From Rhodospirillaceae bacterium (GTDB lineage Bacteria > Pseudomonadota > Alphaproteobacteria > GCA-2731375): a stretch of 64,000 bases of DNA. The notes below the pieces were generated by a model, which had not been told where the DNA came from, ran no database searches, and saw only the letters and a list, made by a program, of their open reading frames with translations. The position numbers and the translations under genes were made by a program. Below, piece by piece: positions 44,463 to 51,909 of this stretch (its first letter is position 1; each line of letters starts with the position of its first letter). Where the stretch lies: positions 1-64,000 of the forward strand of contig JABIWH010000028.1 of NCBI GenBank assembly GCA_018701215.1. The letters run 5' to 3'.

Positions 44463-45596
44463 CTAACCCAGTGTTTCCAGAAACAGCCCCCGATAATCTT
44501 CCGCCGTCAGGGGTTTTGGATTGGTCGCGGTCGTATGATCCGCTACCGCATGCGGGATCAGCGGTTCAATCATCGCTTCATCCAGGCCCATTTCGCGCAA
44601 ATTGGCCGGCAGCCCCAGCCGGGCGTTCAAGGCCGCAACTTCCTCCGCCAGATCCGCGTTTGCCGGCAGGCCCCAGATCTGCTTGACCCATTCGTACTTG
44701 TCGCCCACCGCATCAGCGTTATAGCGGATGACCGCCGGCAAACAGACCGCATTCAAGGTGCCATGATGAAGGATCGGATCCTGGATCGAGCCCAGGGGAT
44801 GGGACATACCATGCACCGCGCCCAGGCCCTTTTGGAAGGCCATGGCGCCTTCCATCGAGGCCATCATCATTTGCCAGCGTGCCTCCGGGTCGCTGCCATT
44901 GGCCACGGCCTGTTCAATGAAACGTATGGCGCGGCCCAAGCCGTCGGTGGCGATGGCATCGGCCGGCGGGTTGATAGCGGAACCGCAAAAGGTCTCGAAG
45001 CAATGTGCAAAAGCATCCATTCCCGTGCCAGCCGTCAACATCTTGGGCATGGAGAAGGTCAGCTCCGGATCGCATATGGCCACCTTGGGGATCACATGCG
45101 GGCTGCCAAAGCCGAGTTTTCTGCCATCGTTCAGGATCATGATGGCGCCGCGTCCGACCTCGCTACCGGTGCCGGCGGTGGTCGGAATGGCGATCACCGG
45201 CGCCATGGCCGCCGTGATCTTGGGTGCCCCGCCCATGATCGCCATATATTCCGACAGCTCGCCAGGATGTGTCGCCATCAAGGCAATCGCCTTGGCCAGA
45301 TCCATGGAGGAGCCCCCGCCAATGCCGATCAGCCCGTCGCAACCGGCCTCCCGGTATTGCGCCAAAGCCACCGTCATCGCCGCTTCCGTCGGGTTTTCCG
45401 GGGTCCCGTCAAAGATTTCCACCGGGCATTGTTCAGGCAGATGCTCCATGACCTTATCCAGCAAACCCACCGCGCGCACGCCCTTGTCGGTAACCAGCAA
45501 CGGCCGGGTCATGCCCAGTTCGGCCATTTCCGCCGCCAACAATTGCACCGCGCCGAAATCGAACTGAATTTTCGTCAGATAGGTGATGGTCGCCAT
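44463..45596 (-). CDS. Iron-containing alcohol dehydrogenase
   Basis: A 377-residue group III (Fe-ADH) dehydrogenase reducing aldehydes or oxidising alcohols with NAD(H). The NAD loop GIGGGSSMDLAKA, IPTTAGTGSEVGRGA and the metal-site segment GMDAFAHCFETF, with later GAVHGMSHPLG and HHGTLNAVCLP, are intact and supply the iron-binding Asp and His residues. AAGGGGGT precedes the start at 45596. Upstream lies a structured gap with an FNR-type box, so expression may rise under low oxygen, consistent with a fermentative role. It is followed by the sirtuin and SnoaL genes in one run. Confidence 0.92.
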   Translation of the reverse strand: MATITYLTKIQFDFGAVQLLAAEMAELGMTRPLLVTDKGVRAVGLLDKVMEHLPEQCPVEIFDGTPENPTEAAMTVALAQYREAGCDGLIGIGGGSSMDLAKAIALMATHPGELSEYMAIMGGAPKITAAMAPVIAIPTTAGTGSEVGRGAIMILNDGRKLGFGSPHVIPKVAICDPELTFSMPKMLTAGTGMDAFAHCFETFCGSAINPPADAIATDGLGRAIRFIEQAVANGSDPEARWQMMMASMEGAMAFQKGLGAVHGMSHPLGSIQDPILHHGTLNAVCLPAVIRYNADAVGDKYEWVKQIWGLPANADLAEEVAALNARLGLPANLREMGLDEAMIEPLIPHAVADHTTATNPKPLTAEDYRGLFLETLG

Positions 45597-45734
45597 GGCT
45601 GGTACCCCCTTCGCTTTTTTCTAGAGTTTCTTTGCTCGGACCACGGACATCATCGCGCCGCACCACTGCCGCTGGCAAGGGGAAGCTATCAATAAGACGC
45701 CGAAAATATGGAAACATGGCCCCCGAAATGAAGA

Positions 45735-45942
45735 AATGGCCGCGTCGATCATGGGGGATCACGACGCGGCCATTCCTGATGGTGAGGGCTGCGGATGGGG
45801 GGCCGCAGCCCTCGGCGCTTGCAGGGGATTGCAGCGCCAGGGGACTCTACGGTGCTGATCCTGGGATCAATCACCAGACTGCCGTTGTCATATTTTGCTA
45901 GCGCTCGAACCAGCTTGGAGAAGACATTCAGCAGCGAATTCC
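45735..45942 (-). ncRNA. Candidate FNR-linked structured RNA with C-rich hairpin loops
   Basis: On the minus strand there are four consecutive stems. H1 is GGTGATTGATCC/GGATCAGCACC (45875-45851). H2 is a 9-bp stem with one bulge and loop ATCCCC (45838-45814). H3 is an 11-bp perfect stem with loop CCCCCCAT (45813-45784). H4 is a 13-bp perfect stem AATGGCCGCGTCG, whose inner loop holds CCCCAT (45774-45735). H4 is followed by T-rich TTTCTTCATTT, as in an intrinsic terminator. H2 and H3 abut. C-rich loops could pair with Shine-Dalgarno sequences, as alphaproteobacterial anti-SD sRNAs do. From a start near 45942 the RNA would be about 210 nt. It could instead be the dehydrogenase mRNA leader. Confidence 0.6.
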
Positions 45943-45975
45943 AGGTAAAGATAAGCCGGGGGCGGAAGCTTGACA

Positions 45976-45989
45976 TTGATCTAAGTCAA
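45976..45989 (-). promoter_or_regulatory. FNR/FixK-type box
   Basis: TTGATCTAAGTCAA matches TTGAY-N4-RTCAA exactly, the consensus for FNR, Anr and FixK regulators. On the minus strand a TTATCT -10-like hexamer lies at 45954-45949 and a start near 45942 would put the box centre about 40.5-41.5 bases upstream, the classical activator position. The target is the structured RNA and/or the iron alcohol dehydrogenase. On the plus strand there is no gene start downstream. Confidence 0.6.
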
Positions 45990-46055
45990 GACGGTACTTT
46001 TTTGCCAGGCGGTGTCTCGTCACCAGTTCGAAGGTGATTGATTGCCCGATCGTGC

Positions 46056-46403
46056 CTACTTGCGGCGATCCCGCTTAACCCGGTCGTCATCCGCCTTGGC
46101 TTCGCTATAAATGCCGCCCAACACACGCGCCAACTGGTCTCGGCCCTGCTCCAGCGCCTGCTCCACGGCCCAGAGCATTTTGTCGGGAAGACGGCGCACA
46201 TAGCGGTCCTTGCCGCTTTTTTGGCGAACGCATTGGCGCACCTTCAACCAATGAATCACCTCGTCCATGCTGCCCTCGTCCAGGACCTGGATCATTTTTT
46301 CCGTGGTCGCATTCTCGACCTCGCTGCCATGCTGCGCGATCAATTCGTCGGCGGCCTCGCGGATTTTAGAATCGAATTCTTTCGGCGATGTTTGATCTAC
46401 CAT
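46056..46403 (-). CDS. Hypothetical small helical protein
   Basis: About 115 residues from the ATG at 46403 (138 if the upstream ATG at 46472 is used). It is charged and mostly helical: FDSKIREAADELIAQHG, ENATTEKMIQVLDEG, DEVIHWLKVRQCVRQKSGKDR and a Lys/Arg-rich tail. I do not recognise the family. It is divergent from the DUF2336 gene and shares its promoter region, which contains a repeated ATGGCCAT motif. Its codon pattern and good open length in a GC-rich genome support it being real. Confidence 0.6.
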   Translation of the reverse strand: MVDQTSPKEFDSKIREAADELIAQHGSEVENATTEKMIQVLDEGSMDEVIHWLKVRQCVRQKSGKDRYVRRLPDKMLWAVEQALEQGRDQLARVLGGIYSEAKADDDRVKRDRRK

Positions 46404-46530
46404 TGCGTCCAAACGTCCAGGTTGGAAGACGCCAAGTTTAGCCGTAATCGGGCCCGGCGGGGAGTCCGTCAAACAACAAATGGTTATATTTCCTTCTTAA
46501 ACCCACCCGCAACCAGGCAAAGGCGGAAAG

Positions 46531-46597
46531 ATGGCCATATTTCATCTTTCATTAAGGTATCGCGGGCTAAGTTTAAATGCGTAGAAAGTATGGCCAT
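46531..46597. repeat. Pair of GAAAG-ATGGCCAT-TTT motifs in a divergent promoter region
   Basis: The 8-base palindrome ATGGCCAT occurs at 46531-46538 and 46590-46597. Both are preceded by GAAAG within two bases and followed by a T-rich run. The copies are 59 bases apart, close to six helical turns less a fraction. They sit between two divergent genes and could be a paired operator. Confidence 0.4.
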
Positions 46598-46640
46598 TTT
46601 TTCGGTCGGGGCGACTATAAGCCAACACTAGTGCAAGAAA

Positions 46641-47792
46641 GTGTCCGCCATGAAAGGCATGCTCGCAAAGGCTATTCAACAACCCGTAAACGACACCGAA
46701 GTACGGGGCTTGTTTAAGCTCGCGCACGAAAAGTCAAAAGAAGGCCGGGAATCGCTATACAGCGCAATCGGTGACCTGTTCGAACGCCGGGCCAATGAGT
46801 TGCAGGCCAGCGAACGGGAATTGATGATCGAAATTCTTGAACGTTTAAGCCGCGATGTGGAAATGTCGGTGCGGGTCAGTCTGGCCAATCGCCTGAGCGA
46901 ACAAGGCGATGCGCCCTATGATCTGATCCATATGCTGGCCAACGATGACGTACAGGTAGCTTATAAAATTCTCGCATCCAGCCCTGTTCTGCGCGACGCG
47001 GACCTTGTCGAAGTGGTGCGCCACCGCACAATGCAGCATCAACTGGCCGTCGCCATCCGCAAGGATGTCAGCGAGGAAGTCTCCGCCGCCCTGGTCGATA
47101 CGGGGACGGAAGACGTCATCGTAACTTTGCTGAACAATCAGGATGCGCGCATTTCGTCGGATGTTCTGGAGTATCTGGCGGAGGAATCGAAGCGCATCGA
47201 CAGCTATCAAAAGCCGCTGGTACGCCGCCCCGACCTACCTTCGGAGCTCGCCGAACGTATGTGCTATTGGGTTTCGGCGGCCGTGCGCAACTACATCGTC
47301 GAGAATTTTGACGTCGACATCGACCGCCTGGACGACCAGATGTCGGCCACGGTTAGTGATGTTGTCGATGCCGATGAGGAAAAACCCGCCGTAGCGGCGG
47401 AACGCCTGGTCGACCGCCTGTTCGATGGCGGCAATGTATCGGCTGAATTCGCCCTGAAATCACTGCACCAGGGCCAGGTCTCGATTTTCGAATTCTCCTT
47501 CGCCAAGATGGTTGGCATCCGCCCCGTACTGGCCCGCCGCATTATTTATGAGCCGGGTGGCGAAGCGCTGGGTATCGCGGCCAGGGCGATCGGTCTGGAA
47601 CGTTCGGTCTATTTGCAGATCTATCAATTAACCCGCAAGGCACGGGAAACCGACAACCGCTTGTCCAAGGATGAAGTGGTACGCTTGACGCAGTTTTTTG
47701 AATCCATAACGCGGGAAGCCGCATATTTGGTTCTGCGCAAATGGCAGCGCGATCCGCGCTATCTCAACGCCGTCAGGCAAATCAAGAAATAG
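46641..47792 (+). CDS. DUF2336 domain-containing protein
   Basis: A 383-residue alphaproteobacterial protein of DUF2336. The N-terminal part is a HEAT-like array of short helices (LFKLAHEKSKEGRESLYSAI, ILERLSRDVEMSVRVSLANRL, DEVSAALVDTGTED-like repeats). The C-terminal part is VSAAVRNYIVENFDV and FFESITREAAYLVLRKWQRDPRYL. These proteins are linked to cell-cycle or motility regulation in some species, but no activity is established. The start may be GTG 46641 or ATG 46650; AAGAAAG lies just before. The upstream region carries a duplicated palindromic motif. Confidence 0.85.
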   Translation: MSAMKGMLAKAIQQPVNDTEVRGLFKLAHEKSKEGRESLYSAIGDLFERRANELQASERELMIEILERLSRDVEMSVRVSLANRLSEQGDAPYDLIHMLANDDVQVAYKILASSPVLRDADLVEVVRHRTMQHQLAVAIRKDVSEEVSAALVDTGTEDVIVTLLNNQDARISSDVLEYLAEESKRIDSYQKPLVRRPDLPSELAERMCYWVSAAVRNYIVENFDVDIDRLDDQMSATVSDVVDADEEKPAVAAERLVDRLFDGGNVSAEFALKSLHQGQVSIFEFSFAKMVGIRPVLARRIIYEPGGEALGIAARAIGLERSVYLQIYQLTRKARETDNRLSKDEVVRLTQFFESITREAAYLVLRKWQRDPRYLNAVRQIKK

Positions 47793-47917
47793 CATAATTT
47801 AGCTAGTTTCGGGCGGCACGGATTGGTAAAAAAACACTGCCAATATGCCGCAGGACATTGCATAATGAGAAGCGTTATAAATTGGCCGGGGTGTGGGAAA
47901 ATCCTGCATTCCGTCTA

Positions 47918-47923
47918 TATAAT
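47918..47923 (+). promoter_or_regulatory. -10 hexamer TATAAT upstream of moaA
   Basis: A perfect TATAAT lies 59 bases before the moaA start. The region 17 bases upstream (GGGAAA) does not resemble TTGACA, so the -35 is weak or activator-dependent. The 189-base spacer otherwise shows no gene and no recognisable Moco-riboswitch structure. Confidence 0.35.
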
Positions 47924-47981
47924 GCGCTGATGGTCCAGGCTTGACACTGGCCCTCATGGCCGCGCGGAGGCGGGTTTTGCA

Positions 47982-49016
47982 ATGACTGATCAAGAAATGT
48001 CCGAACAAAGAGCGACGCAACAGAAAATGATTGACCCTTTCGGGCGCAGTGTTGACTACCTGCGCGTTTCAGTCACTGACCGCTGCGATTTCCGCTGCGC
48101 CTATTGCATGTCGGAAGACATGACATTCCTGCCCAAGTCCGAAGTATTGAGCCTTGAGGAATTGGAACGCCTGTGCCGAACCTTCATAAAATTGGGCGTT
48201 CGTAAACTGCGCCTGACGGGAGGTGAACCGCTGGTGCGGCGCAACGTCATGTGGCTGTTCCAGGAATTGGGCCGGCATTTGGACAGCGGTGCCTTGGATG
48301 AACTGACCGTCACCACCAATGGTTCGCAATTGTCCCGTCATGCCGCCGATCTATATGCCTGTGGCGTGCGCCGGATCAATGTCTCGCTGGATACACTTAA
48401 TCGTGACAAATTCCTGGCCATCACCCGCTGGGGCAAATTTGATCGGGTCATGGCTGGCATAGACGCCGCCCTGGATGCCGGTCTGGCAGTCAAGATCAAT
48501 GCGGTTGCCATGCGCGATTTCAATGAAGATGAATTGGACCGGATGATTGCGTGGTGTGGCGAGCGCGGCATGGATATGACCCTGATCGAGGCGATGCCCA
48601 TGGGTGATATTGGCCAGAACAGGGCGGACCAGCACCTGTCACTACGCGAAGTGCGGCAAAATCTGGAACAGAGCTGGACCTTGCAACCCAGTGATCACCA
48701 AACCGGCGGCCCGGCCAATTATGTCACCGTGGCCGAAACCGGGCAGCGCGTGGGCTTCATCACGCCGTTGAGCCATAATTTCTGTGAATCCTGCAATCGT
48801 GTGCGCCTGACCTGCACCGGCACCTTGTTCATGTGCCTGGGCCAGGACGATGCCGCCGATCTGCGGGCGCCATTGCGCGCCTCCGCCGACGATGATCTGC
48901 TGGCGCAAGCGATCCATGCCGCCATCGCCCGCAAGCCCAAGGGCCATGATTTCATCATTGACCGGGACGCCGATAACCCCGCCGTAGCCCGCCATATGAG
49001 CGTGACCGGCGGCTAG
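47982..49016 (+). CDS. moaA: GTP 3',8-cyclase (MoaA)
   Basis: A 344-residue radical SAM enzyme converting GTP to 3',8-cyclo-GTP, the first step of molybdenum cofactor synthesis. The radical SAM cluster is Cys35-x3-Cys39-x2-Cys42 (CDFRCAYC). The second, substrate-binding cluster is Cys268-x2-Cys271-x13-Cys285 (CESC to FMC). The C-terminus MSVTGG keeps the conserved Gly-Gly needed for catalysis. GGAGG lies 11 bases before the ATG at 47982. The gene after next is of a family often labelled MobA-like in databases. Other moa genes are outside the window. Confidence 0.96.
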   Translation: MTDQEMSEQRATQQKMIDPFGRSVDYLRVSVTDRCDFRCAYCMSEDMTFLPKSEVLSLEELERLCRTFIKLGVRKLRLTGGEPLVRRNVMWLFQELGRHLDSGALDELTVTTNGSQLSRHAADLYACGVRRINVSLDTLNRDKFLAITRWGKFDRVMAGIDAALDAGLAVKINAVAMRDFNEDELDRMIAWCGERGMDMTLIEAMPMGDIGQNRADQHLSLREVRQNLEQSWTLQPSDHQTGGPANYVTVAETGQRVGFITPLSHNFCESCNRVRLTCTGTLFMCLGQDDAADLRAPLRASADDDLLAQAIHAAIARKPKGHDFIIDRDADNPAVARHMSVTGG

Positions 49017-49022
49017 GGTTTG

Positions 49023-50522
49023 GTGCCAGCATGGACACTAGCATTTATAGTGTTGGCTGGTCTTTTACTGATCCCAGGGAACGGGCCCGGGCAGGCCGCC
49101 TCGGGAGATGACGCCGGCGGCGGCAATACGCCATCGCCGCGCAAGGCCGTCCATCTAAGCATACCGTATCTGGACCATGCCGTTTCCCCGGCGGCGGCCA
49201 CCGCCATCCGCGCCGTCCGACAACATGAGCCACGCATGGTACGCGAAGATTTCGGCCAGACCGTGGCGCATGACAGCCGCTATGCCCGTGCCGCCACCCG
49301 CGCGGTGGCGCGTTATGAGCGCGCCGCCGACCAAGGCTATATCATGGCCCGCTATAATCTGGCCCGCGCCCTGGCCCAGGGACGGGGCATCAAGCAGGAT
49401 TATCACCGGGCCATGGAGATGTTCTCCGTGGCTGCCGAGCAAGGCAATATAGCGGCCATTCTTCGCCTGGCGGAATTCCATCTTGCCGGTCTAGACGCGC
49501 CAGAAGACAGGATCGAGGCCCAAGCCCTCTACTACGTCGCCGCCAGTCTCGAAAACGAAGGCGCGGCCCTGGCCAGAACCATGCTGGCACTGCACCTTGA
49601 CAATGCGCAGCTGGAGCAGGCCCGAAAACGAGCTCGTGCCATCAGGGACGCCATGCCCCGCCTTGATTTGATTCTGCAACGAAGCAGGGAACAGGAGCTG
49701 CTGAAAGCGGCGGCGGAAGGTGATCTGAAAAAGGTGAACGGCCTGTTGCAGGACGGCGTTGACGCCAACGCGATCAACGCCCTGGGCCGGACCTCAATCA
49801 TCGCGGCGGCCTGGCGCGGCCATTTCGATGTTGTCCGCTCCCTGCTTGAAGCCGGCGTGGAAATCGATGCCGCCGACAATCAGGGCCGGACCGCACTGAC
49901 CTGGGCCGCCATCAATGGTTATTCCAATATTGTCGCGCTGCTGCTGAACGAGGTCGCCCTGATCGATGTCAGGGATGAATATGGCCTGACGCCTCTAATG
50001 CGCGCCGCTTGGAACGGCCATGAAATTATCGTCAAGGAACTGATCGATGGCGGCGCCGATATCAACGCAGCCGATGACCGCGGCATTACCGCCAAGCAGC
50101 GGGCCAGCGGAATGAATGAACGGGACATTGTGGCCTTGCTCGACGCCGGTCGAGGCGCGGGGGCCAGCGAAATCATGGTGCTGCTGGCGGACGAGGACGG
50201 CAAGGTCGGCGCCCTGGCCATGATCGGGCGTGGCGCTTCGGGCAAGGACATCATCTTGGACAAAGACCGGCAAATGGTCCGGATCAGTGCCAGTGGTGCC
50301 CTCCGTCGCGCAATCGCCACGGATGCGGATTTGCTGCGGGAATTTGGCAAGCTCTTATCCGATCTGCCCGCAAAAACGGCGAAAGCCAACGGCGCGGAAC
50401 GCCGAAAGGGCGCCAGCCGGGATGATGATGATGATGGCCCATGGGTCTATGCCTTGCTCGTATTGGCGATTTGGCTGCTTTATCTGTTGTTCCGGTGGCT
50501 CCGCAAAAGAAGGCGGCCATGA
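49023..50522 (+). CDS. Sel1-repeat plus ankyrin-repeat membrane protein
   Basis: About 499 residues. A hydrophobic export segment at 1-25 (LAFIVLAGLLLIPGNGPGQA) is followed by one or two Sel1/TPR-like repeats (YERAADQGYIMARYNLARAL). Three or four ankyrin repeats follow (LGRTSIIAAAWRGHFDVVRSLL, the next starting QGRTALTWAAINGYSNIV, the next YGLTPLMRAAWNGHEI). A C-terminal membrane helix near WVYALLVLAIWLLYLLF ends with a basic tail. This implies an exported repeat domain anchored at its C-terminus, for protein-protein contact. Start: GTG 49023, or TTG 49020, 3-6 bases after the moaA stop. No ligand is evident. Confidence 0.8.
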   Translation: MPAWTLAFIVLAGLLLIPGNGPGQAASGDDAGGGNTPSPRKAVHLSIPYLDHAVSPAAATAIRAVRQHEPRMVREDFGQTVAHDSRYARAATRAVARYERAADQGYIMARYNLARALAQGRGIKQDYHRAMEMFSVAAEQGNIAAILRLAEFHLAGLDAPEDRIEAQALYYVAASLENEGAALARTMLALHLDNAQLEQARKRARAIRDAMPRLDLILQRSREQELLKAAAEGDLKKVNGLLQDGVDANAINALGRTSIIAAAWRGHFDVVRSLLEAGVEIDAADNQGRTALTWAAINGYSNIVALLLNEVALIDVRDEYGLTPLMRAAWNGHEIIVKELIDGGADINAADDRGITAKQRASGMNERDIVALLDAGRGAGASEIMVLLADEDGKVGALAMIGRGASGKDIILDKDRQMVRISASGALRRAIATDADLLREFGKLLSDLPAKTAKANGAERRKGASRDDDDDGPWVYALLVLAIWLLYLLFRWLRKRRRP

Positions 50523-50534
50523 AGGTCTGTTGGC

Positions 50535-51029
50535 CTATTTCAAATCTATGCGGTGGGCATAACTTTTGCCATCGCTGACCGTAATCTGGTTGAAGCCGAG
50601 CATTTTGGCCAAGTCAAAAAAAGTGAAAAGGTCCTCCACCGCCATATTGCGGAACAGCGCGCTGGCCCGGGCCGAGGCCGTCAGTTGCGCCAATACCGCA
50701 CGGGCCCGGTACAAGGTCGCGAAGCTGTATTCATCTAAGCCCACGATGATGAGCTTTTCGGCGTCCCGGCCTTTGGCAAAAATGGCGAAGCGCGGTGGGT
50801 ACTTCAGCTGCCGCTGGCCATCTGTTTGCGCCACGATAAAGCCGATCCGCGTTTCCCGGCTAGCGCTATCCATGGCGGGTGAGCGGGCTTGATAGTTCTC
50901 CTGGCTGCTGACCGGGGGATAATAATATCCAGCATGCCGGTCTCCCGCAGCCGCGATGGAGGCAACGGTCAGAACGGGGCCAAGCGTTAAAACGAACAGC
51001 AGGGCAATATGTAATTTGCGCGACAACAT
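50535..51029 (-). CDS. Secreted protein of an alphaproteobacterial family often mislabelled MobA-like
   Basis: A 164-residue exported protein. The signal peptide spans about 1-28, ending SIAAAG. The body contains YYYPPVSSQENYQARSP, RETRIGFIVAQTDGQ, PPRFAIFAKGRDAEKLIIVGL and VEDLFTFFDLAKMLGFNQIT, a pattern I recall from proteins automatically named molybdopterin-guanine dinucleotide biosynthesis protein A. It lacks the MobA nucleotide-binding LxGG motif, so that name is probably wrong. Nearness to moaA is suggestive but not proof. It converges with the ankyrin protein gene. Confidence 0.7.
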   Translation of the reverse strand: MLSRKLHIALLFVLTLGPVLTVASIAAAGDRHAGYYYPPVSSQENYQARSPAMDSASRETRIGFIVAQTDGQRQLKYPPRFAIFAKGRDAEKLIIVGLDEYSFATLYRARAVLAQLTASARASALFRNMAVEDLFTFFDLAKMLGFNQITVSDGKSYAHRIDLK

Positions 51030-51141
51030 AATTTCTTCCCTATGGAAATGCGGTTATCTGGCATTATACCAGACCAAGGGAAGCTATATAGTGGCAAGAA
51101 AAACCAGGACATTGGCGAATATGCAGAGTGGTGGATAGCGG

Positions 51142-51909
51142 ATGGCCCGCGACAAAATGACATTCATGGCGAGCGAAACGCCACAGGCCAACGCGGCCAT
51201 GCAAAAACTGCGTCAGCGTTATGACGACGTGGGTCCCGAACAGGCCAACGTTATCATCGCCCTGGGTGGTGATGGCTTCATGCTTAGCGTACTGCACGAG
51301 ACTCGCCATCTGTCCCTGCCAATCTATGGCATGAACCAGGGCACGGTCGGGTTCTTGATGAACAGCTTCACGCTTGATGATCTGCCGCGCCGGTTGCAGG
51401 CCGCGCAAAGGGCCGTGGTCCACCCTCTGGTCATGACCGCGACGGATGCTACCGGCGCGAAGCACGACGCCATAGCCATCAACGAGGTATCGGTGTTTCG
51501 GGAAACCCGCCAGGCGGCCAAGATCCGCATCGCCATTGACGGCCAGGTACGCCTGGATGAGCTGGTTTGCGATGGCGTCCTGGTGGCCACGCCGGCGGGC
51601 AGCACGGCCTATAACCTTTCGGCCCATGGTCCGATTATTCCGCTGGAAGCGGATATTCTGGCCCTTACGCCAATCTCGGCATTCCGGCCAAGGCGCTGGC
51701 GCGGGGCGCTGCTGCCGGCCTCGGCACAGGTCCGCTTCGACGTACTGGAACCGGACAAACGCCCGGTTTCCGTGGTCGCTGACAATCAGGAAATCCGCAC
51801 CGTGGTGCAGATCGATGTGGCTGAAGACCGCGCCAGCGAACTGCACCTTTTGTTTGATCCTGAACACAATCTGGAAGAACGCATTTTGAACGAACAGTTT
51901 ATTCCATGA
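51142..51909 (+). CDS. nadK: NAD kinase
   Basis: A 255-residue short-type NAD kinase phosphorylating NAD to NADP. The catalytic GGDG loop (ALGGDGFML), the YGMNQGTVGFLMN segment, and LVCDGVLVATPAGSTAYNLSAHGPI are all present. The start ATG at 51142 is followed by a second at 51157; no strong ribosome site separates them. Its stop overlaps the start of the M81 peptidase gene by 4 bases (ATGA), so a normally stand-alone housekeeping gene seems to lead, or be co-transcribed with, a catabolic operon. Confidence 0.93.
   Translation: MARDKMTFMASETPQANAAMQKLRQRYDDVGPEQANVIIALGGDGFMLSVLHETRHLSLPIYGMNQGTVGFLMNSFTLDDLPRRLQAAQRAVVHPLVMTATDATGAKHDAIAINEVSVFRETRQAAKIRIAIDGQVRLDELVCDGVLVATPAGSTAYNLSAHGPIIPLEADILALTPISAFRPRRWRGALLPASAQVRFDVLEPDKRPVSVVADNQEIRTVVQIDVAEDRASELHLLFDPEHNLEERILNEQFIP

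Larger units (their letters stand above)
45597..46055. other. 459-bp non-coding gap between two minus-strand genes
   Basis: No convincing protein gene. The gap holds, from right to left, the FNR-type box, a -10-like hexamer, four tandem hairpins and a T-rich terminator-like tail, then about 130 bases ending in the ribosome site of the alcohol dehydrogenase. The small reading frames here have no family resemblance and cross the hairpins. Confidence 0.7.

Noticed and set aside
45632..45901. 89-codon frame in the structured gap
   Set aside because: Crosses the hairpins, with no family resemblance; better read as non-coding RNA.
47793..47981. Moco riboswitch before moaA
   Set aside because: The 189-base spacer shows no conserved multi-stem core that I can recognise.
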